Shown piece by piece: positions 34,235 to 46,148 of a DNA stretch of 64,000 nucleotides (position 1 is the first letter of the stretch; each line of letters begins with the position of its first letter). The notes beneath the pieces are model-generated. The model was not told where the DNA came from. It saw nothing but the letters and a program-made list of their open reading frames with translations, and made no database searches. The position numbers and the translations under genes were made by a program. The stretch spans positions 13,828,501 through 13,892,500 of the forward strand of contig OZ020517.1 in NCBI GenBank assembly GCA_963971425.1. The letters are read 5' to 3'. Source of the stretch: Bryoerythrophyllum caledonicum (Eukaryota; Streptophyta; Bryopsida; Pottiales; Pottiaceae).

Positions 34235-37200
34235 TGTGGGAATCCGTTCCCACAAGGTGCCGGAAGTTAACTTAAAAATACGGCAAAAACAAAAAAATTA
34301 GTTAAGTAGTTACAATAGTCTGTGCTAGAATTAAACCTATAGTCAGTTGTAAGAATAAAGACGGAGGGACCCGGCTGAAATCCTTAGTTGACCCTAAAAC
34401 TACTAAACGAACGGTAGGAGTAGTTGACGAAACTCCGGGAAAGGCTGTCACCATCAACTGTCATCATTAGCCGTACGAACGGCCAAGCTACAAAAGGCCA
34501 GGGCGCGAGGGGAAACTCTTTCTTTTCCTTTCTTCTTCGCGTGTTGCAGATCCTCTCTCTCTCTCTCTGTGTGTCTCTCTCGCATTCTCCTAACCGCTGG
34601 CTGTTAGGGTTTGTAGTTTCGACGTTAGAACGGACGTGTGTCCGTTAGGGAGGGTTTTTGTGAGGTTAGTGCGTGTAGGGACAACCTTGAGAGAACGTGA
34701 GGAAGTAGGCAGACCTAATGAAGACGGTCCCTATGGCAAAGAAGAAGAGGACTGATAGAGATGGGCGCGGGAAGCGAGACAAAGAGCCGGCCGCTGCGCT
34801 TCTGCCCTTGACACGAGTTCTCCCGGAAATCCCCACAAACCCGGACAACTACAACCTCATGAAGGAGAGCTTGTAGACAATGGGCTGCGACGGCTTTCTC
34901 GAAGTTGCTTGGGGCATCCGGGAGGAGGTATACGTCCGGGAGCTGATAGACAATCCGGACCAGAAATACGAAGGGTTGCTGTGTGCCCATCCGGAACTCT
35001 GGGGAGTTCCGAAATGGGCACAGGCGTACGACTTATGGGCCGGCCGCACCAAGGTGGTGGAACGGCGAGACGAATTCATGGCGGGGGAGTTCGAGGGGAA
35101 AGCCGACCCAAAGGAGGGGTACAACTTCCAGGATTTGAAGCACCAGGATGCCAAACTGGTGCTAGGGTTTCTAAATCCTATCTTCCATCTAGAGAAGCCA
35201 AAGCAGATAGTCGCGAAGTGGGCGTGCATTTTCCTCGGGGCACTCCGGGAAAAGATATTGGTTGACTAGGGAACCCTCATGAGCGAGATAATCAACCGGA
35301 TGGTGGCCAACCCTTCAGAAGGTAAAGAAATCAGCAACCTCTTTAGCCTCCTATGTGGTACATCTCTACTGCCACCACCAACAACTTTCGCAAGCTGAGC
35401 TGAAGATGTATGACGAAATCCTCAGCCTCCAAAAGTATGGAAGGGCAGAGAGAGATGAAGAATCCGGAGGGGCAGCCGAGCCACATCCGGAGCCAGCAAC
35501 GGCAAACATTCCGCCAGAAGACCGGAGGACCCATAAAAGGCCTCGAGGGAAGGAGCCAGTGCCGGAGAGTCCGGACCTCCGTAGTACATCCGGATCGTCC
35601 GGTGAAGATGAGTTTGGGCCGTTAGAGGAAGCCAGCCGGAAGACAAGGAAGCTCGACCCAAAGATACCCAGGCCCAGATGAATGAGATAGATGACCTCCT
35701 GCGCGAGGTTGGCTGGAGAGTGGCAGCCTTCAAGGAGACCAGCTACATTATAACAACCGACGTAGCACAGGTCTTCCGGAGTCTGGGAGTCGACTGGCTG
35801 GAAGACGCGATCCACCGGATGGAGGATCTCCAGAGCAAGGAGGGTGATATGAAGGCGTTGCACTTAGAGGTCTCCACCATATACAAATCCAACACGGAGT
35901 TGGAGAAGAAGGTAGTGCACCAATGCCACGAGACATCGCTGGCAGTGGTGGCCCGGGAACAGGCGGAGGCAAGAGCCAATGTATCGGGAGCCGCCCTGAC
36001 GGAGGTCCGGGAAGCTCGAAAATTTCCGGTGGATACGGTAAACCGGAGCAAGCTCTTCACCGAATTGGTGGAGAAGGAGAAGAAGGTGACCAAGACCAAC
36101 ATCTTCCGGTTCCTCCTCGATCAAGCGGAGAAAATGGGCCAGACCTGGAAGCGGATGCAACTTCTGGTTGACAACATTAGCCAGGTGATTCTGGAAGACC
36201 ATGCGGCTCAAGTACCGGAAGACTTCATGACCCGGATCGGACCACACCTCCTCTGGAACCTCCACAATCCAAGTCAACTCTAGCTCCGGATACCTTAGCA
36301 AATCCGAAGGACCACGATAATCCGTCGCCCACGACACCGGCAGAAGGCATCGTATCTCCCAACCCGAGCACGGGTGAGATACTGAAGAACCTTCCGGATC
36401 TGCTGACGCCCTAGACCATGCGCCTGCTAAACCCTCCAGCAGAAGTCGTCCTCCAGGCACCACCCAATTCCGTGTCTCGGAGACTCGCGCTCGGACCAGG
36501 GAGTCCCTTCGGAAGTTACAGGGACTTGGTCCAGGAGACTAAAACAGCGTCCGAGCCGGAACGACCAACACCTCCAATTTCGAAAGGTTCACCGGAGAAG
36601 CCACCTCCACCTCCGGATTCCAGAGCTCCGGCGGCAAGGGTTTCTTCAACGGCTGGACCATCGACCTGGAAGGGCAACTCTTCGCTGATAACAGCGGAGA
36701 AGGCCAAGGGTAAGTAGCGCGCTCTGGTGGAGATCTCCTCCTCGCGCAGAAGTAGGAGAAATCGGGCACCGAGTGCCCCGACTTAGATTAGTGTTTAGGT
36801 GTGGTAATTTCGGGCTTAGATTCCGGACCAACAGCAATTAATGATGGGGCTCCTGTGCACCCGACTGCTAGCGGAATCACTGCCGATTTTCGTAGTTAGT
36901 GTAGGAAATCCGGAGTTCGGAGAATCTTCCGAGGATTTTAAGATCTGAGATCCAATCTGGAACTTTTCCGGATTTCTCAGATCTTTTAGGTAAGATCTAG
37001 CGGATTTCTAGCAGAAGCGGTAGAAGGCTAAGTTTAGGAAAAATTTAGTCAATACTTAGTAGTGGAGTTTTGGGAAAAAACTCCTTATCTTGTTTTTCTC
37101 ACTTCAAAATACACGCCACTTCTTCTTACTAGACTTGCTTCCTTGTACTTTTGGTGTGGAATGTAGACTTTGTGAGTAACAGATCCATTCTTGTAGGTGT

Positions 37201-38069
37201 CGTTGTGTAAGTATTCTTTTGGAGTAAAGTGATAAACTTGTTTGCTAGAAGGAAAACCGGTCAGGATTCGTGTCCGGAGATCACCTCGGAGACCTGGAGG
37301 GCTATTGCAGAGGTGTTCCTGGTAGTCTCCAAGGTCCGGAAGTAGCCAGGAGGGGAAGAGATGACCTGCGAAGGTGTTCCTGGTAATCTCTAGGACACGG
37401 AAGAATCCATGTTAACTTGGATTTCGGTCAAATCCGGAGGTTTCCCCCAAGATTGGAAAAGCCTGATGCGTAGATCTAGACGATATGACCCTGACAAATG
37501 GTAACATCTACTCCGGAGAATCGCAACCATACTTACCGGAATGTCGTTGTAGTCTGGACTTGTCTATGTGTGACCGCGTCCGGAAGGCCATGTGAACGTT
37601 GTGAGAGTCTAAGTCTAGCAGCAACAATCAAATCACCGGATAGCAGAGTAGGGAGAGTGGTGTCCGGTCACTATAAGTTCTGGGCAGTGGGTGTCTAGCC
37701 ACTTAAAGTCACAAGGCAGTGGGGAATCCGGCCACTTATACAAAACAAGATCAGTGGCCTTCCGGTCACTCGCTTAAACCGTCCGGAAGACTCTCTGAGG
37801 GGAATCAGAGAATAATCAAACTACCCACTGGTTGTCCCGAACCTAGTTCCGAAAATCATTGTATAAATTCCGGACTCCGGAAGGATCCGGATCCATAATA
37901 CATACCTGAAGAGAATAGCTAACCCATGAACAATTGATGTGATAGTTTAGTTTTGGGGAGTATTAGGAGAACATTTAGTCTTTGTAAGAACGAAACCGGA
38001 GCGATTACTTTGGAAGCATTTAGTGACGATTAGGTGCATTCCGGAGGAATACAGTCTCTACAAACTGCA
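34235..38069 (+). mobile_element. element E, copy 2
   Basis: 3835 bp, from TGTGGGAATCCG to CTACAAACTGCA, with the same layout as copy 1: inverted-repeat start, pyrimidine-rich (CT)n tract near 34553-34590, protein gene, then a long 3' region with many CCGGA motifs and GCAGTGGG...GGCCACTT segments. No target duplication is visible (left flank CCGAC, right flank ATACC), so a flank may be rearranged. It starts exactly at the 3' end of the long LINE. Confidence 0.75.
34718..36786 (+). pseudogene. element E protein, copy 2
   Basis: MKTVPMAKKKRTDRDGRGKR start, then a globular N-terminal half (PELWGVPKWAQAYDLWAG ... KHQDAKLVLGFLNPIFHLEK), the segment YCHHQQLSQAELKMYDEIL, an acidic linker, a coiled-coil-like region (35678-36283, ALHLEVSTIYKSNTELEKKV) and a Pro-rich tail with RRSRRNRAP at the end. 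TAG at 34874, TAG near 35267 and frame changes near 35330, 35675 and 36230 break it. Without them it would be roughly 650-690 residues. No enzyme motif is seen. The family is unrecognised. Confidence 0.6.
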
Positions 38070-38270
38070 ATACCGGCGTTCTTCTTCTTCTTTGACAGGT
38101 ATGTTGTAATGAAAGATATACTTCTACTTGCCAAACCATGAGCCGGAACTCTAATTTTTTGGATTCTCATATTGCTATTAAAGTAAATAATTACATTCCA
38201 TTTGAAGAATTCCAAAATCAAACCTACATTGGCACTAGGTAGCAAACAAAGGCTTGTGACTTGTCCCTAC
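38070..38270. other. unassigned gap between element E and a LINE fragment
   Basis: Short AT-rich stretch with TTCTTCTTCTTCTTTGACAG at 38079. I see no gene. Confidence 0.4.
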
Positions 38271-39396
38271 ACCATTTGTGACAAGTTTTTTATACTAGCT
38301 TAGTCGACCAAGACCCGAGATACGATTACCAAGACTAGAGTCTAATCAACAGTTTTTATATACTCACTATCAACGATGAACAGTACACCTCCACAACAAA
38401 AAAAGACATTATTTTCAACTCGGATCATTTACTAATCAAATTGAAATTGCCTAGTATCACACTCATTAGCATAATACCAATAACAACTATTAATAAAAGT
38501 GTTAGAATTGTTAATCCCATCCCTAACAAAAACATACAAAATTTTAACACAATAGATCGCAAATGTCAAATACAACGCAATTGTCAAAAGGCACAACAAA
38601 GCGGTATGGAAAATCCGGAAACTAATAACATCCTCCAATAAATCACAATGCTTTATACTTTTGAATGCCAGAACCTTCAACAACAAACCATAAGAAAATA
38701 CAATCTCGTGAGGGCTACTTCCATGCACATGTGGAATCCAAAGATGTCACTGTAATGCTAAATTTAGACTAGATATACTATGCGTCAAAGGACCACCATA
38801 TAAAGAGCCCGCAACGGAGCACATATACTCAAACCTTAGTATCCAATTTATCAAATTCACATATTGTAATGACAAATTTTGCCTAGAAGCAAACGAATAC
38901 AAAATTAATAAATACCAACTACTTATCAATGACATTACAGCCCTTGGATGGAAAGTTGACCTCCATATTGTCATACCGCAAGAGCTAGAGCTACTACCTT
39001 TAACCCTTCTATGAAAAGTCTTGAAAAAACATTCAATATCCCCACTAATTCACTTATGAATACATTCACAAGAACTAACACCATTGTTATCCAACATGCA
39101 ATGTCCTTACTTCTACATAAACACAAACTAGAAAATAGCCAATCCTTCTCAGATTTAAATGATACAACTTAAAACCTCTCAAAACACAGAATAAAACTTT
39201 AAAGGTCACTTCTCGGAATGGAGCCAGGTGGCTATAGTTGGTCCTTGGTTCTGGCTACTGGTTATTGGCTATTGGTTCCTAATTACGTAGTGTCTACCCT
39301 CAAGAAGAGGGAGTAGTTCCATTCTACTAAACCTTTGTGTGGTGGATATGGATTTAGTGGTGGAACAAACAGACATTTTATTCACTCCGGCCCTCC
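38271..39396 (+). mobile_element. LINE fragment with internal deletion (APE end joined to C-terminal endonuclease)
   Basis: 38271-38550 matches the end of the APE domain (SDHLLIKLKLPS and VRIVNPIPNKN). At about 38560 it jumps to the C-terminal endonuclease region (RHNKAVWKIRKLI, LDILCVKGPP, FIKFTYCNDKF, GWKVDLHIVI) and continues to the shared 3' end near CCGGCCC. The RT, extra domain and RNase H are missing. Confidence 0.8.
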
Positions 39397-39404
39397 TCCT
39401 TCAA

Positions 39405-39960
39405 GGATCAGAGTTCTTCGTCTTCAGTGTACGATTTCGTAACATTTGAACCATGGGTGTTAGGATGGCTTGGTCGGGGTGGCTATTGTGGAGGGTAGGC
39501 TCTGTTATATGTGTGTTTAATAGGTATAATACGTTTATACAATCTGTAAAGATGTGTGCAAATTGATTAGCATATTTTCTAGTGATAATTTGAAGGATTT
39601 TATGGAAGGCTATCATTTCTGCTCTAAGAATATTTTGAAGCCATGGAGTCTTTTGGATATTTTTATTTCTTTGGTTGAATTGTATATACCATATCAAGTT
39701 TTTTCTCTATGCCAATGTCTTGGACTGACTTCTGTTGGTGCTTTGAAGGAACTAAATGTGTAATAACTATATGGAGGGGCAAACTTCAAGGGGATGTAGT
39801 CACAATATGTGGGGAGGGGTGCCAGGGTGGTGGTGTATTGGGATAGATTTGTGTTGTGTTTGCATATTTTGATGGGACCATTTTTTATTACGATTTGCTG
39901 GGGTTAATAGGGTGTAGGTGGAGCTATTTTGTGTATATTCTGCTTATGTTGAGGTTATTT
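39405..39960 (-). mobile_element. LINE fragment, RNase H region
   Basis: On the minus strand it reads NILRAEMIAFHKILQIITRK and FTDCINVLYLLNTHI, matching 32600-32790 of the long LINE. It lies tail to tail with the preceding fragment. It keeps the catalytic Asp lost in the long copy. Confidence 0.75.
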
Positions 39961-40211
39961 GTTATGAAGGTAAGTGAGGCAGTAATGTACACATGCCACC
40001 TACAACTGCAACTCAAATACTGTTATTTATAATTCAAACACAATGCACAAAACTTGAAAATGCAAGTGATGAAAAAATACTACGATGTATAAAAGCTCAA
40101 CATTTTGGTCTACTACCCAAAAATTAAAACACAAAGAAGTAAAGGCAGAAAATCTTCTACACAAGCATCTTACTCCTCAGACCCATAACAAAATCCTTCC
40201 GTGGTCTTAAA

Positions 40212-43200
40212 TTACAACTGAAATGCTTCTTCATATGGAAACGTCTCCAACTCAAAAAGTCTCTGAGAAAACATCCCAACTACCAACCCCAAGTGATCAT
40301 CAAGTGCGTTACGAAGACAGAACTTCAAGAATGTGAAAGAACCAAAGGTTCTCTCACTTCAATTGAGCCCAAAACCATCATCACCATCATAAAAAGCTTG
40401 AACATTGACTGCTCGGAGTCAAGATCAAAGCCATTCAGCAAAGGGGGAACCACAACCTTTTGCCCCGCAGCCCCAACGACTTTCATCTTCCTATTCTCAC
40501 AGAACTGGCGTTTGAGAATCTCCAAATGAACTGGGAAAGTGCTGAGAGAATCTTCTTGCATCCAATACTGGGAATAGAATATCTCCATCGCGTTCAACGT
40601 CTCCACCGAGGGAAAGCGCTCCTTCAATTCAATCCTCAAGGCCTTCGCAACCTCTGCACACAAAAAATGGTACAAACAACGAAGGTGAGCAATGAATTAC
40701 AATAATAAAATACAAAAATACAAAAGGTAGAAGACGCACCCATGCATTGCACCTTAACGTTGGCAGCCATGGATTGAAAGATCATACGATCAATGGGTTT
40801 GTTTTCGTGGAGAGCAGGTACCTCCACCCCATTCAACTTCCACATCAGCTGCTCCTGTTGAGTGTTTAGGTTGACATCCCACTTCAAAAAGATATTGAAG
40901 TGGGAAAGTTCCAACAATACCCTGAAATTGGTGAACTCATATGTGCAATACGAAGTGGCAGGGTCAACATAATGTTTAAAACATTGACCGTCACATGTGG
41001 AGAGGGCTGCAACAAAATCGCCAATGAAAACATCTTGGTTTTGCGCAAATGTGATCAACACATCCAAGGTCTCCACCATGGGGATTACCGCAAGCATCCC
41101 TAACAAAACGGTTGGGTCAACCATCTCTACAAAGCAAGCCTACAATGTCCACATGAAGAGGTAAGTTTAGGGAGACAATTAGAATAGAAGACTACGTACC
41201 CTAAACAATTCTACACAACACGTAGAAGAGAAATGTATTGACCATGTAAAAAAGTTAACATTTGCATTAACCTTTGCAACAACTTTAGCCCCCCTAGAAC
41301 TGTTCATTTTAGCAAGCACTAGCCGATATTGAGAAATCAACCACCGCATAGGGTCCAAGAGGCTAATCCAACGTGTGGTCACTGTACGGAGCAACTTCAG
41401 CCCACGACACTCCATTACCTTGAACTCGTACGTATGTTTAGGACTCTTGTTGAAATAGTTGTAAGCTGTTGCCAATAAGCGCTCAATTGCTTCCATGATT
41501 GCCATCTTACTCAAGACCTTGAATGCCAAGTTACATATGTGAGCAAAAAAATGAATGCTCTGAGAGAAAGGTGCATGCTTCTCCTTAAGCTGCTTGGAGA
41601 CCCCGTTGATGTGGCCTTGGAAAACCGCATGTCCGTCAGCACCAAAGCTTACAAGTCGCCGCTGAATGTCAATGGTATCAAGTCCTCTATGTTCTTTCAA
41701 GATCTGAATCAGCACCATGAGAATGTCATTAGCCTTTGAGCCATCAGTGATTTTGTGCACCTTCAGAAGCAAAGGCACACGACGCCAATTCTCCACCACG
41801 TAAGCATGGATGGAAATCCATGATGAATTATGGACTGTTGTAACCTCATCACAAGAGATTGCAATGAAGTTTGCACCCTCAACCTTTGCCTTCAAATGAT
41901 CTTTGAGCTATACAAGGCACACAACACATTGTTAGTAGATTAAGAATGTTCCTATAATTGAAAAGCACTTCCAGCAACTCTACACTCAAGCCCCAACACC
42001 GCTATGCACTAGACCAAGGTTGCGTTCCATTTAATCAAGGCAGCCATATATTTTAGCTACTCAAACTTCTTCCCTTTGAATGAAGACAATCCACTATCCA
42101 TCAGCCCATACATCAATGTAGCCCCTCTGAGAACAAGAAAAGGCTGTAGACATTCAAGACTCCCAACCTATAATGAGTAACAACGTATATACTTCAACAT
42201 ACAAGAAAAATGAAATAGTGAGATTATTCAAGAACTTACAATATCATATATGGCCTCAGCCATGATCCACCCAAAGGATAGGGACCAATGCATTCTTGGG
42301 ACATTTGGAAATTTCTAAAAGGTATACAACCTCTGTTGATCTTGAAATTCTAGCATCGGTCTACCACTCTGGAGCACTTGAAAAATTGTGGCAAATTGGG
42401 TTAACTTCTTTAGATGGTTGCTTGTGGTCATGAAATTGACTTACTGGACCGTTGCGGGTGGTCGCCTGGCAAAATCAGCAGCATTTCTCTAATGTGTGCA
42501 CTTCTTTTTGATGTAGATGTCGCTTGCTTTCACACCCTTCACTTCACCATCCTTCTTAGCCTGTAGAGGAGAATTGCACGAAAATCATGGTCAGAATTGA
42601 TTCACGAGAGAAAACAAAGTACAAGAATTCAATCATATAAGAATATTAAAAAAGGCATAAGACATAAGAACTAAAAGTACCTTGCATTGGCCCTCATGCT
42701 TGAGGAGGTTGTCGATCTTAGGATTAAAGAGTTTATTTTTTTCACCGATGGTGGTACAAATTATGCACTTGACATGGTCTTTCCCATTCACCACAACACC
42801 AACAGACCACGGAAATCGCGCAGCCCACTCAGGGGAGTAATGGCGCTTTAGATCATATTTGCGAGATGTCCGCTTCACCTGAGGTATGCGCTCAAAATCG
42901 GAGTCGCTAGATTCGTTGTCACCGCTGGTCGAAATCACGTGAGCAATGTAGCAGCAACCATCTAATATCAGTAAAAAAAAGAATCAAACATTGTAGCAGC
43001 AGCTGACATCACCAAACATACATGAGACTCAAACCACAAAGAACAATTCAAATACAAAAAATAATTTATAAAAAAAGACTCAAACATGGCAACTTAATCT
43101 GAAGTTGAGAAAGACTTAAACAAAGCACACACCTGAACGGAAGCTTGAACAGTGGACGTTGACCCTCCGGATGACGCACCAAGCCTCGAAGACCCTGGAA

Positions 43201-43842
43201 GCCGTGAAGACGATCGAACACTCTTGCGCTTAGGGGCAACTTTTGCAGCTGCCAAAGGTTGCTTATCTTTCTTGCAAACATCCACCTCTTGTTGATTCTC
43301 CTTTCCTCCATTGTCCAACAACTGCACTACTGGATTGCTATGCGGAGGTGTAACCGACACCAAGACTGTATCTGATTCTGAAATAGAAGTTGCCTCTACA
43401 TCCGACATTTTTGATGATGTATCCGCTCCAATGTCCTTCAACGTGCTTGGCCACAAGATAGGAGCTTTACCCAAGGCATTTATGGAGGATTGGAAGAAGA
43501 GCTCCATGGTCACACCGACCTTTGCAGCTGATCTTGCAGCTGCCTCTCGCTTCCGGAGGTCCCTGCGCTTGTCAACCGCCTCCTTCTCTAAGCGCTTTTA
43601 TATCATCCGTTCCTCACATATGATGATCAACTCTTGTTCTGGGCCAGAGAGGGAGAGGCAAACATGCCCATGCAACTTAGTGCTATCAGCGCCCACACCT
43701 TCTACCACAGTAGCAGTTGCAGCTACTGTTGGATTGAAACTAACTTCACCACCTAAAGCACACAAGGTGCGAGCAGCTCTCCAATCACCCGCCACCACTT
43801 CTGCATCTAACATGGGCATAGCTGCAGCCCCAGTTGTGATCA
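40212..43842 (-). pseudogene. hAT-like transposase gene, multi-exon
   Basis: Exons on the minus strand, approximate: 43133-43842, 42681-42962, 42240-42560, about 42057-42170, 41272-41907, 40740-41124, 40212-40653, most with GT-AG ends and matching phases. The order is a Ser/Lys-rich start, a zinc-finger exon (GKDHVKCIICTT...KIDNLLKHEGQCK, BED/TTF-like), FQVLQSGRPMLEF, and the catalytic region (AISCDEVTTV, SFGADGHAVFQG, TRWISLLDPM). C-terminal exons end with a dimerisation-like VLGSIE...FLKFCLRNALDDHL...MFSQ. Defects: a stop near 43600, three in-frame stops in exon 42240-42560, and a frameshift near 40340. I found no terminal inverted repeats. Confidence 0.78.
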
Positions 43843-44689
43843 CTACACAGACATGATTCAAACATAATTTTAATTTAGTTTTTGGAACTTAAAATTGAGC
43901 CAAAAAAAACGACTCAAATATGGCAGCAATAGTAGCTGGCATCACAACAAAGACATGATTCACACATAAACTTTGGGAAGGCTATAGGGTTAAACTTGTT
44001 CTAAAAAATACTCAAACATGGCAACAGCAGCTCAGCTTACATACAAGATTCAAACAATACATTGCAAACATTTTGAAACTTAACAGTTTTTTTAAAGACT
44101 CAATCATGACAACAGAAATCTCTTCCATCAAAAAACATACATGATTCAGACATAAATATTGCAAAGGCTTTAAATCTTAAAGTTATACAATTTAAAAAAA
44201 AAATCTAAAACATGCTTTGAAATTGAAAGTAACAAACACTTAAACTTAAACTTAAATTCAAAGTTAAAAAGGCTCAAACTAGAACTTATAGGCATAAACT
44301 AATAGTTGGAAAGGCTTAAACTGAAGTTGAGAGAGGCTTAACAATATATTTTAGTACTCAGTTATGAAGGCTTAAATTTAAACTTAAAGTTTGAAGGCTT
44401 TGAGACTAAAAGTCATATAAAGAAAAGTGATAAAAAAGGGATTGAACTTTAAAGTTATAAAAGCTTATTTATTTGAACTTAAACTTGAAGTTGGAAAGGC
44501 TTGAACTAAAACTTAAAGGCTTAAAGTGAAAGTTGGAAAGGCTTAACTTATACTTTAACTTTAAGTTGTTAAGACTAAACTTCAACTAGACACTTTGAAG
44601 GATTTGTAACTTGAAGTTATGTTTCAAAAAAAGGACTCAAAATATGGCAACTGCAGATGAGATCCCTACAAGGCATCCACACATGAAAA

Positions 44690-45080
44690 AGTGATTTTAT
44701 AACATATCTAGAATTTGAAACTTAGAAAAGTATTTTAAAAACCACAATATCAACACAAGGCAACTGATAGCACTACATGGCATTCACACACAACATATCT
44801 AGACTTTGAAACTTAGAAAAGTATTTTGAAAACCACAACATCAACACAAGGCAGCTGATAGCACTACATGGCATTCACACACAACATATCTAGACTTTGA
44901 AACTTAGAAAAGTATTTTGAAAACCACAACATCAACACAAGGCAGCTAATAGCACTACATGGCATTCACACACAACATATCTAGACTTTGAAACTTAGAA
45001 ATGTATTTTGAAAACCACAACATCAATACAAGGCAGCTGATGGCATTACATGGCATTTACACACAACATATCTAGACTTA
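44690..45080. repeat. minisatellite, 91-bp unit, more than four copies
   Basis: CAACATATCTAGA recurs at 44700, 44791, 44882, 44973 and 45064, a constant 91-bp period, with the rest of the unit (AAACCACAACATCAACACAAGGCAGCTGATAGCAC) nearly unchanged. Confidence 0.92.
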
Positions 45081-45249
45081 ATGTTGGCAGCCATGGATTT
45101 TTTTTTAAAACTACATCACCAACACAAGACAACTCACAACACTACAAGGCATCGACACATGATGTAATGTTGGGAGCCATGGATTATTTTTTAAAACTAC
45201 ATCACCAACACAAGACAACTTACAGCACTACAAGGCATCGACACATGAA
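45081..45249. repeat. tandem duplication, 86-bp unit, two copies
   Basis: AATGTTGG.AGCCATGGATT begins at about 45081 and 45167, each followed by AAAACTACATCACCAACACAAGACAACT-type sequence. It is a diverged relative of the neighbouring 91-bp unit (shared ACATCA.CAACACAAG). Confidence 0.85.
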
Positions 45250-45557
45250 AAAGAGACGCTCAAACATTTTAGAGTTTGGAGCTTAATATTTTTATTAAAA
45301 ACCACAACATCAATACAAGGTAGCTGATAGCACCACAAGGTATTCACAAATGAGAAAGAGATGATGAAACATGGAAAGCCTTCAAAACTTCCAAAGAATT
45401 CAAAAAACCACAACACCAACACAAGGCGTCTCAACATGACATAGAGAACCACAATCGTGTAAAGGCTTCAAAAAAATTTAAAAACTAATGCATCAAAGAA
45501 GGCAAATGATATCACACACAAGACTTTGAGAATTAAAAAATTAAATTAAAAAATCAC

Positions 45558-45925
45558 CTTCTATTGTTGCCGCATGCACAGCTCGGGTGTTGGCTGCGAC
45601 AACTAATTTTGGTGTTGTACCGCCAACGTTGGCTACTCCGATAGGTGGCACTTTGGCATCGTCAGTGCCGGTGAAGTGAGCTGGTTCATTCACAACTCTG
45701 CCGGAATTGCTTGCTTCAACGCCACAACGTCCACGCGGCTGTCTCAGTCGACTCGACTTCATTACACTCGGACTCTCAGCTAAGCCAGCATTGCGGGCTC
45801 CAGCGCAGCTACCACAACCGCCACCATTGCCTGCAATCGCCGCCAAGTCACCTGCTTTTTCATATGCAATCTTGAATTTGTCGATCGTCCATGTCGTTCC
45901 CGCGTTTATCTGCGTCCACATTCTA
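45558..45925 (-). pseudogene. bridging exon between PRP40-like and hAT-like parts
   Basis: It begins with NAGTTWTIDKFKIAYEKAG, which fits the PRP40 segment that follows the preceding exon (TWTFEDFKAAI in PRP40). It then becomes a Gly/Ala/Val-rich sequence of no known domain ending AATIEG. The donor GAAG|GTGATT leaves phase 1, and the next candidate exon (43842) starts in phase 1. This exon is the physical link between the splicing-factor fragment and the transposase gene. Confidence 0.5.
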
Positions 45926-46148
45926 CTCCCATCTGCATATGCTTCGGAATTCACAACAAGATCCAACCCACACGGCCACTGGTCACACCAACTTGCTCAA
46001 GTAACCACAACGAGAAGAAGACGGAGCACACACATCGAATGGCAACGTAGAACACGAATCTGAGCAAGTAACCTGCCACTCTGAACTCGCTGTGCAAACA
46101 AAAAATACAAATGCATACAACATAAAGCGTCGCAAGCCAAGTTCCCAC

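Larger units (their letters stand above)
43843..45557 (-). other. long intron-like stretch with tandem repeats
   Basis: Between exons ending at 45558 and starting at 43842 (phase 1 on both sides). It is rich in short motifs such as AAACTTAAA and CTCAAACATGGCAAC, and holds two minisatellites. No coding potential. Confidence 0.55.

Noticed and set aside
34229..38074. Target duplication for element E copy 2
   Set aside because: Flanks CCGAC and ATACC do not match; only copy 1 shows a clear 5-bp duplication.
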